Shown here: in pieces, positions 34,657 through 44,625 of the stretch | Layout of the letters: every line of letters begins with the position of its first letter | How positions within the stretch are numbered: position 1 is the first letter of the stretch | Origin: Paraburkholderia sprentiae WSM5005 | Lineage (GTDB): Bacteria > Pseudomonadota > Gammaproteobacteria > Burkholderiales > Burkholderiaceae | Direction: 5' to 3' | Assembly: GCF_001865575.2 (NCBI RefSeq) | Contig: NZ_CP017562.2 | Location: 2,418,001 to 2,482,000 of the forward strand | Length of the DNA stretch: 64,000 nt | Notes under the pieces: generated by a model | Database searches by the model: none | What the model was told of the DNA's origin: nothing | What the model saw: the letters and a program-made list of their open reading frames with translations, nothing else | Made by a program: the position numbers and the translations under genes

Positions 34657-36534
34657 TTAGAGCCCGAGCCGACGCTTCATGTCGGCCCGCTTCCGGTTGA
34701 GTTCGGAAAACTCGGCAAATTCTTCCGGCGTATGCCGGGACTGTCGCGAAAGTTGTTCGAGACGATCGCAATAAGCGTCGTATCGCATCTTCAGAATCGC
34801 AGCCTTCAATTCCTCGCCGACAATCCGTTCCTGCTCGCGTCGTTCCTCGATGACAGCCGCGTCCTGCGGGTCTTTCAGCAGCAAATCCCGGACATTTTCA
34901 TCATAGTCTAGAATTTTGCGAAAGATTTCCTCGAAAGTTGGGGCGTTCGCGCCATTTCGCAAGAGATCGGACAACAGCTGGAACGCTGCAGAATCGCCAA
35001 GAGCGCGCGCGTGCGTCGTCACTTCCGCAAACAGTTCCGCGTGCCGGGTCACGCTGAGCAACGCCTCTTCGGCCTCTTCGTCGAGCACCGCGACCGTGCG
35101 CGGATACATCACCAGATTGCGCAGCGTCTTTTCCTCGATGCCGGTCACACTGCACCGGTCGTTGCGGGCCGGCGCCCCGCGCGCCGCGGCCGCGATCCGC
35201 GCGTCCACCTCGCAAAGCGCCGCAACTTCGCTGAACGGAACGTCGAGCCGGTCCGCGAACATATGCATGATCTGCGCACGCAACGCATTGGCCGGCAGCG
35301 CCTGCAGCAGCGGTTTTGCGTCGAACAGCGCGCGGGCTTTGCCTTCGGGCTGATCGAGCTCCTTGCCGCTCAGCACCTCGTTGAGCATGAATTGCGACAG
35401 CGGCATTGCCCGTTCTACCTGCTCGGCGAAAGCCTCGGTGCCGAACTCTCGCACATAGCTGTCGGGATCGTGCTCGGTCGGCAGGAACAGGAAACGGATC
35501 GTCCGATTGTCGGCTGCATGCGGCAGGCACGCATCGAGTGCCCGACGCGCCGCGCGCCGGCCGGCCGCGTCGCCGTCGAAACTGAAGATGACCGTGTCGG
35601 TCTGGCGCATCAGTTTCTGCACATGAATCGGCGTGCAAGCCGTGCCGAGAGTCGCGACCGCGTTCTGGAAGCCCAATTGGGCCAGCGCGACCACGTCCAT
35701 ATAGCCTTCGACGACCAGCACGTAACGCTGCTCTCGAATCGCAAGACGCGCCTCGAACAGCCCGTACAACTCGCTGCCCTTGTTAAATAGCGGCGTTTCC
35801 GGCGAATTCAAATACTTTGGCTCGCCGCCGTCGAGCACGCGGCCACCGAAGCCGATTACCTGCCCTTTGACATTGCGGATCGGGAACATGATCCGCTCGC
35901 GGAAGCGGTCGTAGCGGCGGTTCTGACCCTGCGCATCGGACTTTTCGCTGACGATCACGAGACCCGCTTCGACCAGCGCGTCGTCGCGATAGTTCGGGAA
36001 CGCCGCCTCGAGGTTCTGCCAGCCTTCCGGCGCATAGCCGAGGCCGAAGCGCGCGGCAATTTCGCCCGTCAGGCCGCGCTTCTTCAAGTATTGGATCGCA
36101 CCCGACGCGCCGCGCAACTGCTTGCGGTAGTAATCGCAGGCGGTCTGCATGAGGTCGGACAGCGCAGTGGTGGCGGCCCTCGATGCCGCGGGCGCGTAGC
36201 CGCTGGAGCCGCTAGTGGCCGCACCGCCATATCCGGGCGAAGGCTCGTGCGGCACCGTGAGACCCACCGATTGCGCGAGCTCGTTGACCGCTTCGGGAAA
36301 CGATGCGCCCACGTGTTCCATCAGAAAACCGATGGCGGTGCCATGCGCGCCGCAGCCAAAGCAGTGATAAAACTGTTTAGTCGGACTAACGGTAAACGAG
36401 GGGCTCTTCTCGTTGTGAAACGGGCACAGCCCCATGAAATTCGCGCCGCCCTTTTTCAGCTGCACATACCGGCCGACCACGTCGATGATATCGACGCGGT
36501 TGAGCAGATCCTGCAGGAATGACGGTGGGATCAC
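34657..36534 (-). CDS. dnaG: DNA primase
   Basis: A 625-residue primase making RNA primers for replication. The zinc-binding domain ligands are Cys37, His40, Cys58 and Cys61 (CPFHNEKSPSF; CFGCGAHG). The catalytic Toprim core carries EGYMDVVAL and FSFDGDAAGRRAA. A C-terminal DnaB-interaction region follows. The GTG reading MIPPSFLQDLLNRVDI was chosen as start because this is the conserved beginning; an ATG 12 codons upstream would add residues not typical of the family. It lies between yqeY and rpoD in the macromolecular-synthesis cluster. Confidence 0.95.
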   Translation of the reverse strand: MIPPSFLQDLLNRVDIIDVVGRYVQLKKGGANFMGLCPFHNEKSPSFTVSPTKQFYHCFGCGAHGTAIGFLMEHVGASFPEAVNELAQSVGLTVPHEPSPGYGGAATSGSSGYAPAASRAATTALSDLMQTACDYYRKQLRGASGAIQYLKKRGLTGEIAARFGLGYAPEGWQNLEAAFPNYRDDALVEAGLVIVSEKSDAQGQNRRYDRFRERIMFPIRNVKGQVIGFGGRVLDGGEPKYLNSPETPLFNKGSELYGLFEARLAIREQRYVLVVEGYMDVVALAQLGFQNAVATLGTACTPIHVQKLMRQTDTVIFSFDGDAAGRRAARRALDACLPHAADNRTIRFLFLPTEHDPDSYVREFGTEAFAEQVERAMPLSQFMLNEVLSGKELDQPEGKARALFDAKPLLQALPANALRAQIMHMFADRLDVPFSEVAALCEVDARIAAAARGAPARNDRCSVTGIEEKTLRNLVMYPRTVAVLDEEAEEALLSVTRHAELFAEVTTHARALGDSAAFQLLSDLLRNGANAPTFEEIFRKILDYDENVRDLLLKDPQDAAVIEERREQERIVGEELKAAILKMRYDAYCDRLEQLSRQSRHTPEEFAEFSELNRKRADMKRRLGL

Positions 36535-36653
36535 AGTAAATGACGCTGCCTGGAAAGCTTCGAAATCCAAGCCCGGAGTCCGGGCTCGACACCGCGACCG
36601 GCCCGCGCCTTGCCTTCCATGAAGGCACGCGCGACCCGGACGAACCGACGCAA

Positions 36654-37100
36654 TTACTTCGCGAGAGCAGCCTTGACCTGCGCCGAGACGGTGGTCATGT
36701 CGGCGCGTCCGGCCAGCTTCGGCTTGAGCACGCCCATCACCTTGCCCATATCCTGCGGGCCGGCCGCGCCAGTTTGTGCGACCGCCGCCTGCACTTGGGC
36801 AATGATTTCCGCTTCGGACATCTGCTCAGGCATGTACGCGGAAAGAATGGCCAGTTCGGCCTTTTCCTTGTCCGCCAGGTCTGTACGTGCCGCGGCCTCG
36901 AACTGGCTGATCGAATCCTTGCGCTGCTTGATCATCTTGTCGACGACGGCGGTTACCGCGGCATCGTCGAGGGTGATCCGCTCATCGACTTCACGCTGCT
37001 TGATCGCGGCGAGCAGCAGGCGGATCGTTCCGAGACGTTCGGTCTCGCGCGCCCGCATAGCAGCTTTCATATCGTCGTTGATCCGGTCCTTGAGACTCAT
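36654..37100 (-). CDS. yqeY: GatB/YqeY domain protein
   Basis: A 148-residue YqeY-family protein: an N-terminal helical part (MSLKDRINDDMKAAMRARE) followed by the C-terminal domain shared with GatB of the tRNA-dependent amidotransferase (DMGKVMGVLKPKLAGRAD). The family's role is not settled, perhaps tRNA-related. Its placement between rpsU and dnaG is the standard order in beta-proteobacteria. A 119-bp gap separates it from the dnaG start. Confidence 0.93.
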   Translation of the reverse strand: MSLKDRINDDMKAAMRARETERLGTIRLLLAAIKQREVDERITLDDAAVTAVVDKMIKQRKDSISQFEAAARTDLADKEKAELAILSAYMPEQMSEAEIIAQVQAAVAQTGAAGPQDMGKVMGVLKPKLAGRADMTTVSAQVKAALAK

Positions 37101-37174
37101 TACTCACCTGCATTGCGTTGAAAGGTTGAAAAACCGGCCGGTCGACGGCGGCGATACCGCCGCATCAGCACGAA

Positions 37175-37206
37175 AACCCGCTTGGGACTTCTTCCTCAAG
37201 CGGGTT
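37175..37206 (-). terminator. Hairpin after rpsU, possible attenuator or terminator
   Basis: AACCCGCTTG (37175-37184) and CAAGCGGGTT (37197-37206) form a perfect 10-bp stem with a 12-nt loop. The A-run at 37173-37176 gives a short T tail on the minus strand. Located between rpsU and yqeY, it could limit read-through from the strong ribosomal-protein promoter into dnaG-rpoD. Confidence 0.65.
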
Positions 37207-37332
37207 GGCGCAATTTGCGTAGTGGATGCGACCCTGCCGGCTGGCCCGATGGGCCGGGTTTGCCGTGGTGGCACTGCGTGCCGCCACCGGCGTCGATGCT
37301 GCCGCGCCGCGTGCAGCGGGGCAACGCCAGAA

Positions 37333-37545
37333 TCAGTAGAGCTTTTTTGGCAGCATCTGGCCACGCAGACGCTTGAAATGACGCTTCACTGCCGCCGCTT
37401 TCTTGCGCTTGCGTTCGGCTGTGGGTTTCTCGTAAAACTCGCGAGCGCGAAGTTCCGTCAACAAGCCGGTTTTCTCCATGGTGCGCTTGAAACGGCGCAT
37501 GGCGACTTCGAACGGCTCATTGTCTTTTACGCGGATGGTCGTCAT
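37333..37545 (-). CDS. rpsU: 30S ribosomal protein S21
   Basis: A 70-residue very basic protein with the S21 signature ([20 protein letters not shown] and [18 protein letters not shown]). It is needed at translation initiation on the 30S platform. It heads the macromolecular-synthesis cluster, with a hairpin between it and yqeY. The reading [11 protein letters not shown] is the standard start. Confidence 0.97.
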   Translation of the reverse strand: MTTIRVKDNEPFEVAMRRFKRTMEKTGLLTELRAREFYEKPTAERKRKKAAAVKRHFKRLRGQMLPKKLY

Positions 37546-37594
37546 TTTTCAATAACGGAACTTTGTAAAGGTTCAGGAGTATAGCAGAGCTTTC

Positions 37595-38830
37595 TCACAA
37601 AGCCGTTGCGCCGTCAAGCCCCCGCGCGTATTCGGCGGCCGCCTCGCCCGCTGCGACACCTGATGCCCACGCCCACTGGAAATTGTAGCCGCCGAGCCAG
37701 CCAGTCACGTCGACCGCTTCGCCGATGAAGTAGAGGCCGGGCACGCGCGCGCTCATCATCGTCGTGGATGACAAACCGCGCGTATCGACGCCGCCGCGCG
37801 TCACTTCGGCCTTGCGATAGCCCTCGGTGCCGTTCGGCGTGAGCGTCCAGCGCGATAACGCCTCACCCATGCGGCGCAGCGTCTTGTCCGACAGATCAGC
37901 CACGCGGGCCTCGGCGGCCACCTGATGGGTGTCGAGCCAGACGTGCGCGAGCCGCTGCGGCACCCACTCCGATAACAGATTAGCGATCTGCCGCTTCGTG
38001 CCGTTTTTCGCGTCGATGAGCGCGGCCGCAGCATCGCGCTCCGGCAGCAGATTGATGTAGATCGGCTCGCCGGGCTGCCAGTAGTTCGAGATCTGCAGCA
38101 CGCCTGGGCCCGAGAGGCCGCGGTGCGTAAGCAGCAGATCTTCGGTGAACTCGGCGCCGGTCTTTTTAGTGCCAGTCGACAGCTGTACTTCGAGCGACAC
38201 GCCCGACAGCGCCGCGAACGGCTCCCAGTCGGCCGGCGCGAAGGTCAGCGGCACCAGCGCGGGGCGCGTGTCGATCAGCTTGTGGCCGAACTGCCTGGCG
38301 ATCCGATACGCGAAATCGGTCGCGCCGATCTTCGGGATCGACAGACCGCCCGTCGCGATCACGAGCGCACGGGCGGCAATCGTACCCGCCGTCGTGCCGA
38401 GCAGGAACTGCCCTTCGGCGTCCTGGCGCACCTCTTCGACGGACAGCGGCGTACGCCATGTAACCCCACCGGCGTCGCATTCGTGCTTCAGCACGTCGAT
38501 GATCGCGTCGCTTGACTGATCGCAGAACAGCTGGCCCTTGTGCTTCTCGTGCCACGTCACGCGATGCCGCTTGAGCAGCGCCATGAAGTCGCGCGGCGTA
38601 TAGCGCGCAAGCGCCGAGCGGCAAAAATGCGGATTCGCCGACAAATAATTGGCCGGCCCCGCATGCAGATTGGTGAAGTTGCAGCGGCCACCGCCGGAAA
38701 TGCGGATTTTTTCCGCGAGACGCTGCGAGTGGTCGATCAGCGCGACACGTCGGCCTAGTTGCCCGGCCACGGCTGCGCACATCATGCCGGCCGCACCCGC
38801 GCCGATCACCGCGATATCGAAAGATTCCAT
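37595..38830 (-). CDS. HI0933-family flavoprotein (YhiN-like)
   Basis: A 411-residue FAD-binding protein. It begins with the Rossmann dinucleotide motif [19 protein letters not shown] and includes the family-typical [16 protein letters not shown] and [21 protein letters not shown] near the end. The family is widespread in bacteria; a redox or tRNA/rRNA-modifying role has been suggested, but its function here is unassigned. The start [12 protein letters not shown] was chosen at the Rossmann fold. A much longer upstream reading would run antisense through tsaD and was rejected. It diverges from tsaD. Confidence 0.9.
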   Translation of the reverse strand: MESFDIAVIGAGAAGMMCAAVAGQLGRRVALIDHSQRLAEKIRISGGGRCNFTNLHAGPANYLSANPHFCRSALARYTPRDFMALLKRHRVTWHEKHKGQLFCDQSSDAIIDVLKHECDAGGVTWRTPLSVEEVRQDAEGQFLLGTTAGTIAARALVIATGGLSIPKIGATDFAYRIARQFGHKLIDTRPALVPLTFAPADWEPFAALSGVSLEVQLSTGTKKTGAEFTEDLLLTHRGLSGPGVLQISNYWQPGEPIYINLLPERDAAAALIDAKNGTKRQIANLLSEWVPQRLAHVWLDTHQVAAEARVADLSDKTLRRMGEALSRWTLTPNGTEGYRKAEVTRGGVDTRGLSSTTMMSARVPGLYFIGEAVDVTGWLGGYNFQWAWASGVAAGEAAAEYARGLDGATAL

Positions 38831-38968
38831 GGGGCCGCATTGTACCTGCCGGGCCCACGCATCCTTGGCTGCCGGCCGCCTGCGCCAGCTTGTGCGCGCT
38901 GCTATACTTTCTGGCTCACCTTTCACTCTCGGGCGCGCGTCGCGTGCGCCCGTCTCAAGCGATTCATC

Positions 38969-39997
38969 ATGCTCGTTCTCGGCATCGAAAGCTCCTGCGA
39001 CGAAACCGGTCTCGCGCTCTATGACACGGAGCGCGGCCTGCTCGCGCACGCGCTGCATTCGCAGATTGCGATGCATCGGGAGTACGGCGGCGTCGTGCCG
39101 GAGCTTGCGTCGCGCGACCATATCCGCCGCGCGCTGCCGCTGCTCGAACAGGTGATGGAGCGCGCTGCTGTCGCGCGCGGCGACATCGACGCGATCGCTT
39201 ACACGCAAGGGCCCGGGCTCGCGGGCGCGCTGCTGGTCGGCGCGAGCATCGCGAATTCGCTGGCGATGGCGTGGAACAAGCCGACCGTCGGCATTCACCA
39301 TCTGGAAGGGCATCTGCTGTCGCCGCTGCTCGTCGACGAGCCGCCGCCGTTTCCGTTCGTCGCGCTGCTGGTTTCCGGCGGGCACACGCAATTGATGCGC
39401 GTCACGGACGTCGGCGTCTACGAGACGCTCGGCGAAACGCTCGACGACGCCGCCGGCGAAGCCTTCGACAAAACCGCCAAGCTGCTCGGACTCGGCTATC
39501 CGGGCGGTCCCGAAGTCTCGCGCATGGCCGAGTTCGGCACACCGGGCGCAGTGGTGCTGCCGCGACCGATGCTGCATTCCGGCGACCTCGATTTCAGCTT
39601 CAGCGGCCTGAAGACCGCCGTGCTCACGCACGCGAACCGGCTCGGCGGCGCAAACATCTGCGAGCAGGCGAAGGCCGACCTCGCGCGTGGTTTCGTCGAT
39701 GCGGCCGTCGAAGTGCTGGCCGCGAAATCGCTCGCGGCACTCAAGCGCACGAAGCTGAACCGGCTGGTGGTGGCGGGCGGCGTCGGCGCGAACGCGCAGT
39801 TGCGCGAAGCGCTGTCGGCGGCCGCGCAGAAGCGCAATTTCTACGTGCACTACCCTGACCTGTCGCTGTGCACCGACAACGGCGCGATGATCGCACTGGC
39901 CGGTGCGTTGCGTCTGCAACGCTGGCCCGAACAGGCCGGCAACGACTACGCGTTCACCGTGAAGCCGCGCTGGGATCTGACGTCGCTCGCGCACTGA
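38969..39997 (+). CDS. tsaD: tRNA N6-threonylcarbamoyladenosine synthase catalytic subunit
   Basis: A 342-residue Kae1/TsaD protein that transfers the threonylcarbamoyl group to A37 of ANN-decoding tRNAs, acting with TsaB and TsaE. It begins [14 protein letters not shown]. The iron/zinc ligands are in [11 protein letters not shown] (His111 and His115), with the nucleotide-binding [10 protein letters not shown] and the C-terminal [14 protein letters not shown]. It is a single-gene unit followed by a good terminator. The protein is essential in most bacteria. Confidence 0.97.
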   Translation: MLVLGIESSCDETGLALYDTERGLLAHALHSQIAMHREYGGVVPELASRDHIRRALPLLEQVMERAAVARGDIDAIAYTQGPGLAGALLVGASIANSLAMAWNKPTVGIHHLEGHLLSPLLVDEPPPFPFVALLVSGGHTQLMRVTDVGVYETLGETLDDAAGEAFDKTAKLLGLGYPGGPEVSRMAEFGTPGAVVLPRPMLHSGDLDFSFSGLKTAVLTHANRLGGANICEQAKADLARGFVDAAVEVLAAKSLAALKRTKLNRLVVAGGVGANAQLREALSAAAQKRNFYVHYPDLSLCTDNGAMIALAGALRLQRWPEQAGNDYAFTVKPRWDLTSLAH

Positions 39998-40016
39998 AGC
40001 GCCGCCGGGAGACGAT

Positions 40017-40043
40017 AAAAAAGCCGCTCGAGAGCGGCTTTTC
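40017..40043 (+). terminator. Rho-independent terminator after tsaD
   Basis: AAGCCGCT (40021-40028) and AGCGGCTT (40033-40040) form the stem, with an A-run before and a T-run after. It lies 20 bp past the tsaD stop and could also stop minus-strand transcription from folE2. Confidence 0.85.
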
Positions 40044-40091
40044 TGCTTCGATGTTCCCGCAACGAAACGGCGTGGACCAACGTAGAACGCA

Positions 40092-40898
40092 TCAGGCGAG
40101 GCGCTTGTCCCGCTCGATCAGCGCATAGGCGCTGTGATTGTGAATCGACTCGAAGTTCTCGGCTTCGAGCACATACGCGACGATGCGCTCATCGGCATTC
40201 AGACGCTGCGCAACGTCGCGCACGAGGTCTTCGACGAACTTCGGATTTTCATACGCGCGCTCGGTGACGAACTTCTCGTCCGGGCGCTTGAGCAGGCCCC
40301 ACAATTCGCACGACGCTTCCTCCTCGGCGATGCGGATCAACTCTTCCACAGCGACGTCGCCGTTCAGCTCGGCGTCGATCGTCACGTGCGAGCGCTGGTT
40401 GTGCGCGCCGTACTGCGAAATCTTTTTCGAGCACGGGCACAGGCTCGTGACCGGCACCAGCACCTTCAGGAATAGCCGCATCGCGCCTTGGCGGGTCTCG
40501 CCCGTCAGCGTGACTTCATAGTCGAGCAGGCTCTGGACACCCGACACCGGCGCGGTCTTGTTCACGAAGTACGGGAATGACACTTCGATGCGGCCCGCCT
40601 CGGCCTCGAGCTTTTCGAGCATTGCCTCCAGCATCGTGCGGAAGGTGGCCAGTTCGAGGGGCGCCTTGTTCTCTTCGAGCAACGCGACGAAGCGCGACAT
40701 GTGCGTGCCCTTCTGCTCGGCGGGCAGATGCACGTCGAGATTCCACGTGCCGACCGTCGGCTGCACTTCACCGCCTTGCGTGCGAACCGTCAACGGATGC
40801 CGCACGCCCTTTACGCCGACCCGCTGGATCGGAATCTGGCGCGTGTCGGGGGTGCTTTGCACGTCGGGCATCACGAAGGCGGGATTCATCTGATTCAT
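40092..40898 (-). CDS. folE2: GTP cyclohydrolase FolE2 (GCYH-IB)
   Basis: A 268-residue type IB GTP cyclohydrolase, the first enzyme of tetrahydrofolate (and queuosine) synthesis, converting GTP to dihydroneopterin triphosphate. Family stretches include [45 protein letters not shown] (seen as [14 protein letters not shown], with the metal-binding cysteine) and a C-terminal [16 protein letters not shown] region. A ribosome site (AAAGGAC) precedes the ATG. Type IB enzymes can use metals other than zinc; Zur control is common elsewhere, but no Zur box was recognised here. Confidence 0.94.
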   Translation of the reverse strand: MNQMNPAFVMPDVQSTPDTRQIPIQRVGVKGVRHPLTVRTQGGEVQPTVGTWNLDVHLPAEQKGTHMSRFVALLEENKAPLELATFRTMLEAMLEKLEAEAGRIEVSFPYFVNKTAPVSGVQSLLDYEVTLTGETRQGAMRLFLKVLVPVTSLCPCSKKISQYGAHNQRSHVTIDAELNGDVAVEELIRIAEEEASCELWGLLKRPDEKFVTERAYENPKFVEDLVRDVAQRLNADERIVAYVLEAENFESIHNHSAYALIERDKRLA

Positions 40899-41013
40899 TC
40901 TTTTGTCCTTTCTGGAAAGCGCCGGGCTGCGCCAAGGTTTCGCTGCAACGGGGACGATCGTGCAGCGCCTTTGAAACGCCCAGCGGCCGTGCGGATCGGC
41001 GCGCGCAACGGCG

Positions 41014-41104
41014 AACGCCGGCTCCCGCCGGCGTTGTGTGACGAGCCGCAACGCCCGTCGGTTCAAACTTGGGATTGCCGAAGCCGCCGTCGCATGACGG
41101 CGGC
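41014..41104. repeat. Two adjacent perfect hairpins between folE2 and dxs
   Basis: AACGCCGG (41014-41021) pairs with CCGGCGTT (41028-41035). GCCGCCGTC (41083-41091) pairs with GACGGCGGC (41096-41104). Both lie after the dxs stop on the minus strand and upstream of folE2, without good T-runs. They may terminate or protect the dxs message. Confidence 0.6.
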
Positions 41105-41122
41105 ACGACAGGCGACAGCGCT

Positions 41123-43030
41123 TTACGCGACGCGCTTCACCGACGACTGACCGCCGAGCGCGCCGCTCGCGAGGAAACGTTCGCGGATCGACCTGGCGAT
41201 ACCCGCGGCGTCGAGACCGCACGCGGCGAGCAACTTGGCCGGGTCCCCATGATCGATGAACCGGTCGGGGAGGCCCAATTGTAGTACGGGGCGCATAACC
41301 CCACTTGCGAGCAGGGCTTCGACGCAGGCCGAACCCGCGCCACCCATGATGCAGCCTTCCTCGACAGTGACGATGGCGTCGTGCGTCTCGGCTAGCTTGC
41401 GCACGAGCTCGGCGTCGAGCGGCTTCACGAAGCGCATGTTCGCGACGGTGGCGTCGAGTTGCTCGCCCGCCGCGAGCGACGGCGCAACCATCGTGCCGAA
41501 CGCGAGGATCGCAACGCGCTTGCCGGCCGGCGCCGACGTCTCGCGACGCAGTTCGCCCTTGCCGAGCGGCAAGGCGGTCATCTGCTTGACGGTGGCGACA
41601 CCGGTGCCCGCGCCGCGCGGATAGCGCACGGCGGTCGGATGCGACTGCTGCAACGCGGTGTACAGCATCTGCCGGCACTCATTTTCGTCAGATGGCGCCA
41701 TGACGGTCATGTTCGGAACGCACCGCATGAACGCGAGGTCGTACGCGCCCGCATGCGTCGCGCCGTCCGCACCGACGAGACCCGCGCGGTCAATTGCGAA
41801 CACTACCGGCAGGTTTTGCAGCGCGATGTCGTGAATCAGCTGGTCATACGCGCGTTGGAGGAAGGTCGAATAGATCGCGACGACCGGCTTCATGCCGTCC
41901 GCGGCGAGCCCGCCAGCAAACGTCACCGCGTGCTGCTCGGCGATGCCGACGTCGAAGTAACGATCCGGGAAGCGTTTTTCGAACTCGACCATGCCGGAGC
42001 CTTCACGCATTGCCGGCGTAATACCGATCACGCGCGAGTCGAGTTCGGCCGCATCGCACAGCCATTCCCCGAACACCTGCGTGTAGGTCTTCTTCGACGG
42101 CGTCGCGGCCGGCTTGATGCCCTCGGCCGGGTTGAACTTGCCCGGGCCGTGGTACAGAACCGGATCGGCCTCGGCCAGCTTGTAGCCCTGGCCCTTCTTC
42201 GTGACGACGTGCAGGAATTGCGGCCCGCGCAGTTCCTTGATGTTTTGCAGCGTCGGGATCAGCGAATCGAGGTCGTGACCGTCGATCGGCCCGATGTAGT
42301 TGAAACCGAACTCCTCGAACAGCGTGGCCGGCACGATCATGCCCTTCGCGTGCTCCTCGAGCTTGCGCGCGAGATCGAGCACCGGCGGCGCGACGCGCAG
42401 CACGCGTTCGACGCCCGCGCGCGCGGCAGCATAGAAGCGCCCCGACATCAGACGCGCGAGATGACGATTGAGCGCGCCGACCGGCGGCGAGATCGACATG
42501 TCGTTGTCGTTGAGGATCACGAGCAGCGGCACGTCGTCTTCGACGCCCGCGTTGTTCATTGCCTCGAAGGCCATGCCGGCGGTCATCGCGCCGTCGCCGA
42601 TCACGGCGATGCCCATCCGGTTGTCGCCCTGCAACTTGCTCGCGATCGCCATGCCTAGCGCAGCGGAAATCGACGTGCTCGAGTGCGCGGTGCCGAAGGT
42701 GTCGTATTCCGATTCGTCGCGTTTCGGAAAGCCCGAGATGCCGCCCAACTGACGCAGCGTGTGCATCTGCTCGCGGCGACCGGTCAGGATCTTGTGCGGA
42801 TAGGTCTGATGGCCGACGTCCCAGACGATCCGGTCGTGCGGCGTATCGAAGACATAATGCAGCGCAATGGTCAGCTCGACCGTGCCGAGATTGGACGACA
42901 GATGGCCGCCCGTCTGCGATACGCTGTCGAGCACAAAGGCGCGCAACTCGTCGGCAAGCGGTTGCAATTGGCGGCGATCGAGGCGGCGCAGGGCTGCCGG
43001 GTCGTCGATGGTTTTCAGCAAGTCGTACAT
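41123..43030 (-). CDS. dxs: 1-deoxy-D-xylulose-5-phosphate synthase
   Basis: A 635-residue thiamine-diphosphate enzyme joining pyruvate and glyceraldehyde 3-phosphate, the first step of the MEP isoprenoid pathway. The ThDP motif [18 protein letters not shown], the catalytic-site [15 protein letters not shown], and the transketolase-type middle and C-terminal domains ([15 protein letters not shown]) are present. The start [11 protein letters not shown] is the conserved one. It follows ispA on the same strand after 88 bp, giving a compact isoprenoid operon. Confidence 0.97.
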   Translation of the reverse strand: MYDLLKTIDDPAALRRLDRRQLQPLADELRAFVLDSVSQTGGHLSSNLGTVELTIALHYVFDTPHDRIVWDVGHQTYPHKILTGRREQMHTLRQLGGISGFPKRDESEYDTFGTAHSSTSISAALGMAIASKLQGDNRMGIAVIGDGAMTAGMAFEAMNNAGVEDDVPLLVILNDNDMSISPPVGALNRHLARLMSGRFYAAARAGVERVLRVAPPVLDLARKLEEHAKGMIVPATLFEEFGFNYIGPIDGHDLDSLIPTLQNIKELRGPQFLHVVTKKGQGYKLAEADPVLYHGPGKFNPAEGIKPAATPSKKTYTQVFGEWLCDAAELDSRVIGITPAMREGSGMVEFEKRFPDRYFDVGIAEQHAVTFAGGLAADGMKPVVAIYSTFLQRAYDQLIHDIALQNLPVVFAIDRAGLVGADGATHAGAYDLAFMRCVPNMTVMAPSDENECRQMLYTALQQSHPTAVRYPRGAGTGVATVKQMTALPLGKGELRRETSAPAGKRVAILAFGTMVAPSLAAGEQLDATVANMRFVKPLDAELVRKLAETHDAIVTVEEGCIMGGAGSACVEALLASGVMRPVLQLGLPDRFIDHGDPAKLLAACGLDAAGIARSIRERFLASGALGGQSSVKRVA

Positions 43031-43118
43031 CGTCGTTCCATTGTAGGAAAACTTACGCGCCCGCACTTCATACATTCACCCCCGAGGATGGCGGGTGCGC
43101 GGCGGCGGGCTTTCGCGT

Positions 43119-44000
43119 TCAGCTGACCCGGTTCACCACCAGGTCGGCCAATTCGGCAAGACGCTGTGCACGAGCGCCGAACGGTGCAAGCGCGGCATGC
43201 GCGTCGCTGCGCAATTGCGCCGCTAGCGCGCGCGACGCGTCGAGCCCGATAATCGACACGTAGGTCGGCTTGCCGTCCTTCGCGTCCTTGCCGGCCGTCT
43301 TGCCGAGCGTTGCGGAGTCGGTCGTGACGTCGAGAATGTCGTCGACGACCTGAAACGCGAGGCCCACCGCGGCGGCGTAGGCGTCGAGCGAAACCAGAGC
43401 CTGCGCGTCCGGTGTCTCGCCGGCCAGTGCGCCCATGCGCACGGCCGCGCGCAGCAGCGCGCCGGTCTTCATGCGATGCATGGTCTCGAGCTGTGGGCGG
43501 GTCAGCGTCTGGCCGACGCTCGCCAGATCGATGGCCTGACCGCCGCACATCCCGATCGAGCCACTTGCGAGCGCAAGTTCGCGCACGAGCGAGGCCTGCT
43601 GCGGCTGGCCCAATACATCGGAGGTGAGCACGACGAATGCCTGCGACTGCAGCGCGTCGCCGACCAGCAGCGCGGTCGCTTCGTCATACTTGACGTGGAC
43701 AGTCGGCTTGCCGCGGCGCAGCTCGTCGTCGTCCATGCACGGCATGTCATCGTGCACGAGCGAGTAGACGTGGATCATTTCTAGCGCCGCCGCCGCCGCA
43801 TCGAGCGATTCGGCGCGCGCGCCGGTCAGCTCGCCGGCCGCGTGGCACAGGAGCGGACGCACCCGCTTGCCGCCACCGAGCACCGCATAGCGCATCGCCT
43901 CGTGCAGTCTGGCGGGTTCGATCGTTCCGGCCGGCAGATAGTGTTCCAGAGCTGTTTCGACGCGTTCGAGCACCGAGCGCGTCCATTGTTCGAATGTCAT
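43119..44000 (-). CDS. ispA: Farnesyl diphosphate synthase
   Basis: A 293-residue trans-prenyltransferase making farnesyl diphosphate. The first aspartate-rich motif is HDDMPCMDDDELRRGKPT and the second is VDDILDVTTD. The two extra residues inside the first motif are typical of the bacterial farnesyl type. It starts in a four-base overlap with the stop of xseB (43997-44000) and precedes dxs, the common xseB-ispA-dxs order. Confidence 0.96.
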   Translation of the reverse strand: MTFEQWTRSVLERVETALEHYLPAGTIEPARLHEAMRYAVLGGGKRVRPLLCHAAGELTGARAESLDAAAAALEMIHVYSLVHDDMPCMDDDELRRGKPTVHVKYDEATALLVGDALQSQAFVVLTSDVLGQPQQASLVRELALASGSIGMCGGQAIDLASVGQTLTRPQLETMHRMKTGALLRAAVRMGALAGETPDAQALVSLDAYAAAVGLAFQVVDDILDVTTDSATLGKTAGKDAKDGKPTYVSIIGLDASRALAAQLRSDAHAALAPFGARAQRLAELADLVVNRVS

Positions 44001-44305
44001 AGGTCGTCCCCGCTCTCAGTCGCGGCTGTGCCTGCGGTATTCATGGGCAGCGGCTTAAGTGTCTCGCCATCGAGGACCCGCACCTGCTGCTCGACCTTCT
44101 CAAGCTGCTGTTGACAGAACGCGACAAGTGCCGCCCCGCGGCGGTACGCGGCCAGCGATTCCTCGAGGCTCAGGCTACCGCCTTCCATGCGCGCGACGAG
44201 CGCTTCCAGCTCCGCCTGCGCGGCCTCGTAGTTATCCGGCAGCGGCGCACTATCGCCGCTTTCGGCTGGCGCGGCGGCGGAACTGTTCGATGCGGTCTTC
44301 GCCAT
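43997..44305 (-). CDS. xseB: Exodeoxyribonuclease VII small subunit
   Basis: A 102-residue subunit with the XseB core NYEAAQAELEALVARMEGGS and LEESLAAYRRGAALVAFCQ forming a helical hairpin. It binds several copies per XseA large subunit. A variable Ala/Ser-rich N-terminus precedes the core. The start MAKTASNSS was chosen over one four codons upstream because it matches related proteins. It is the first gene of the xseB-ispA-dxs operon; xseA is not here. Confidence 0.93.
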   Translation of the reverse strand: MAKTASNSSAAAPAESGDSAPLPDNYEAAQAELEALVARMEGGSLSLEESLAAYRRGAALVAFCQQQLEKVEQQVRVLDGETLKPLPMNTAGTAATESGDDL

Positions 44306-44625
44306 GAATGGTCGCAAAATTAAAACAAGTCGGACATTCTACGGCAAAAGTGACACTTTCGATCCGCTCGCCAGCCTGCGGGCCGCCGTGCCGCCTCGCT
44401 TCGAGCCTGTCTGACGCCCACCTTTGCCCCGCTTCGACCCTGAAGTCTCGCAGAAAAAAAGCGCGAGGTCTGCGGTGAAAATGCCGAACTTTCTTGACAT
44501 TTTTAACCCAAATCAGGGACTTAAGTGCCCCTGTCAGGGGGAAACGGGTATAATTGCGGGCTCCCTAAATCGAATCTTCGATGGTTGGGTTGTTCACTGC
44601 TTTCACGTCTTCATCGGGAGTGGGA
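44306..44625. promoter_or_regulatory. Divergent xseB / Rieske-gene promoter region
   Basis: A 320-bp gap between divergent genes. Toward the Rieske gene it contains TATAAT at 44549-44554 and, just upstream, the palindrome CCCCTG-T-CAGGGG at 44528-44540. A TTGACA at 44494-44499 is 49 bp from that TATAAT, so the two do not form one promoter. The palindrome lies where an operator would overlap the -35 region. Confidence 0.45.

Noticed and set aside
44494..44554. TTGACA and TATAAT as a sigma-70 promoter for the Rieske gene
   Set aside because: They are 49 bp apart, far from the 16-18 bp needed, so they cannot be one promoter.
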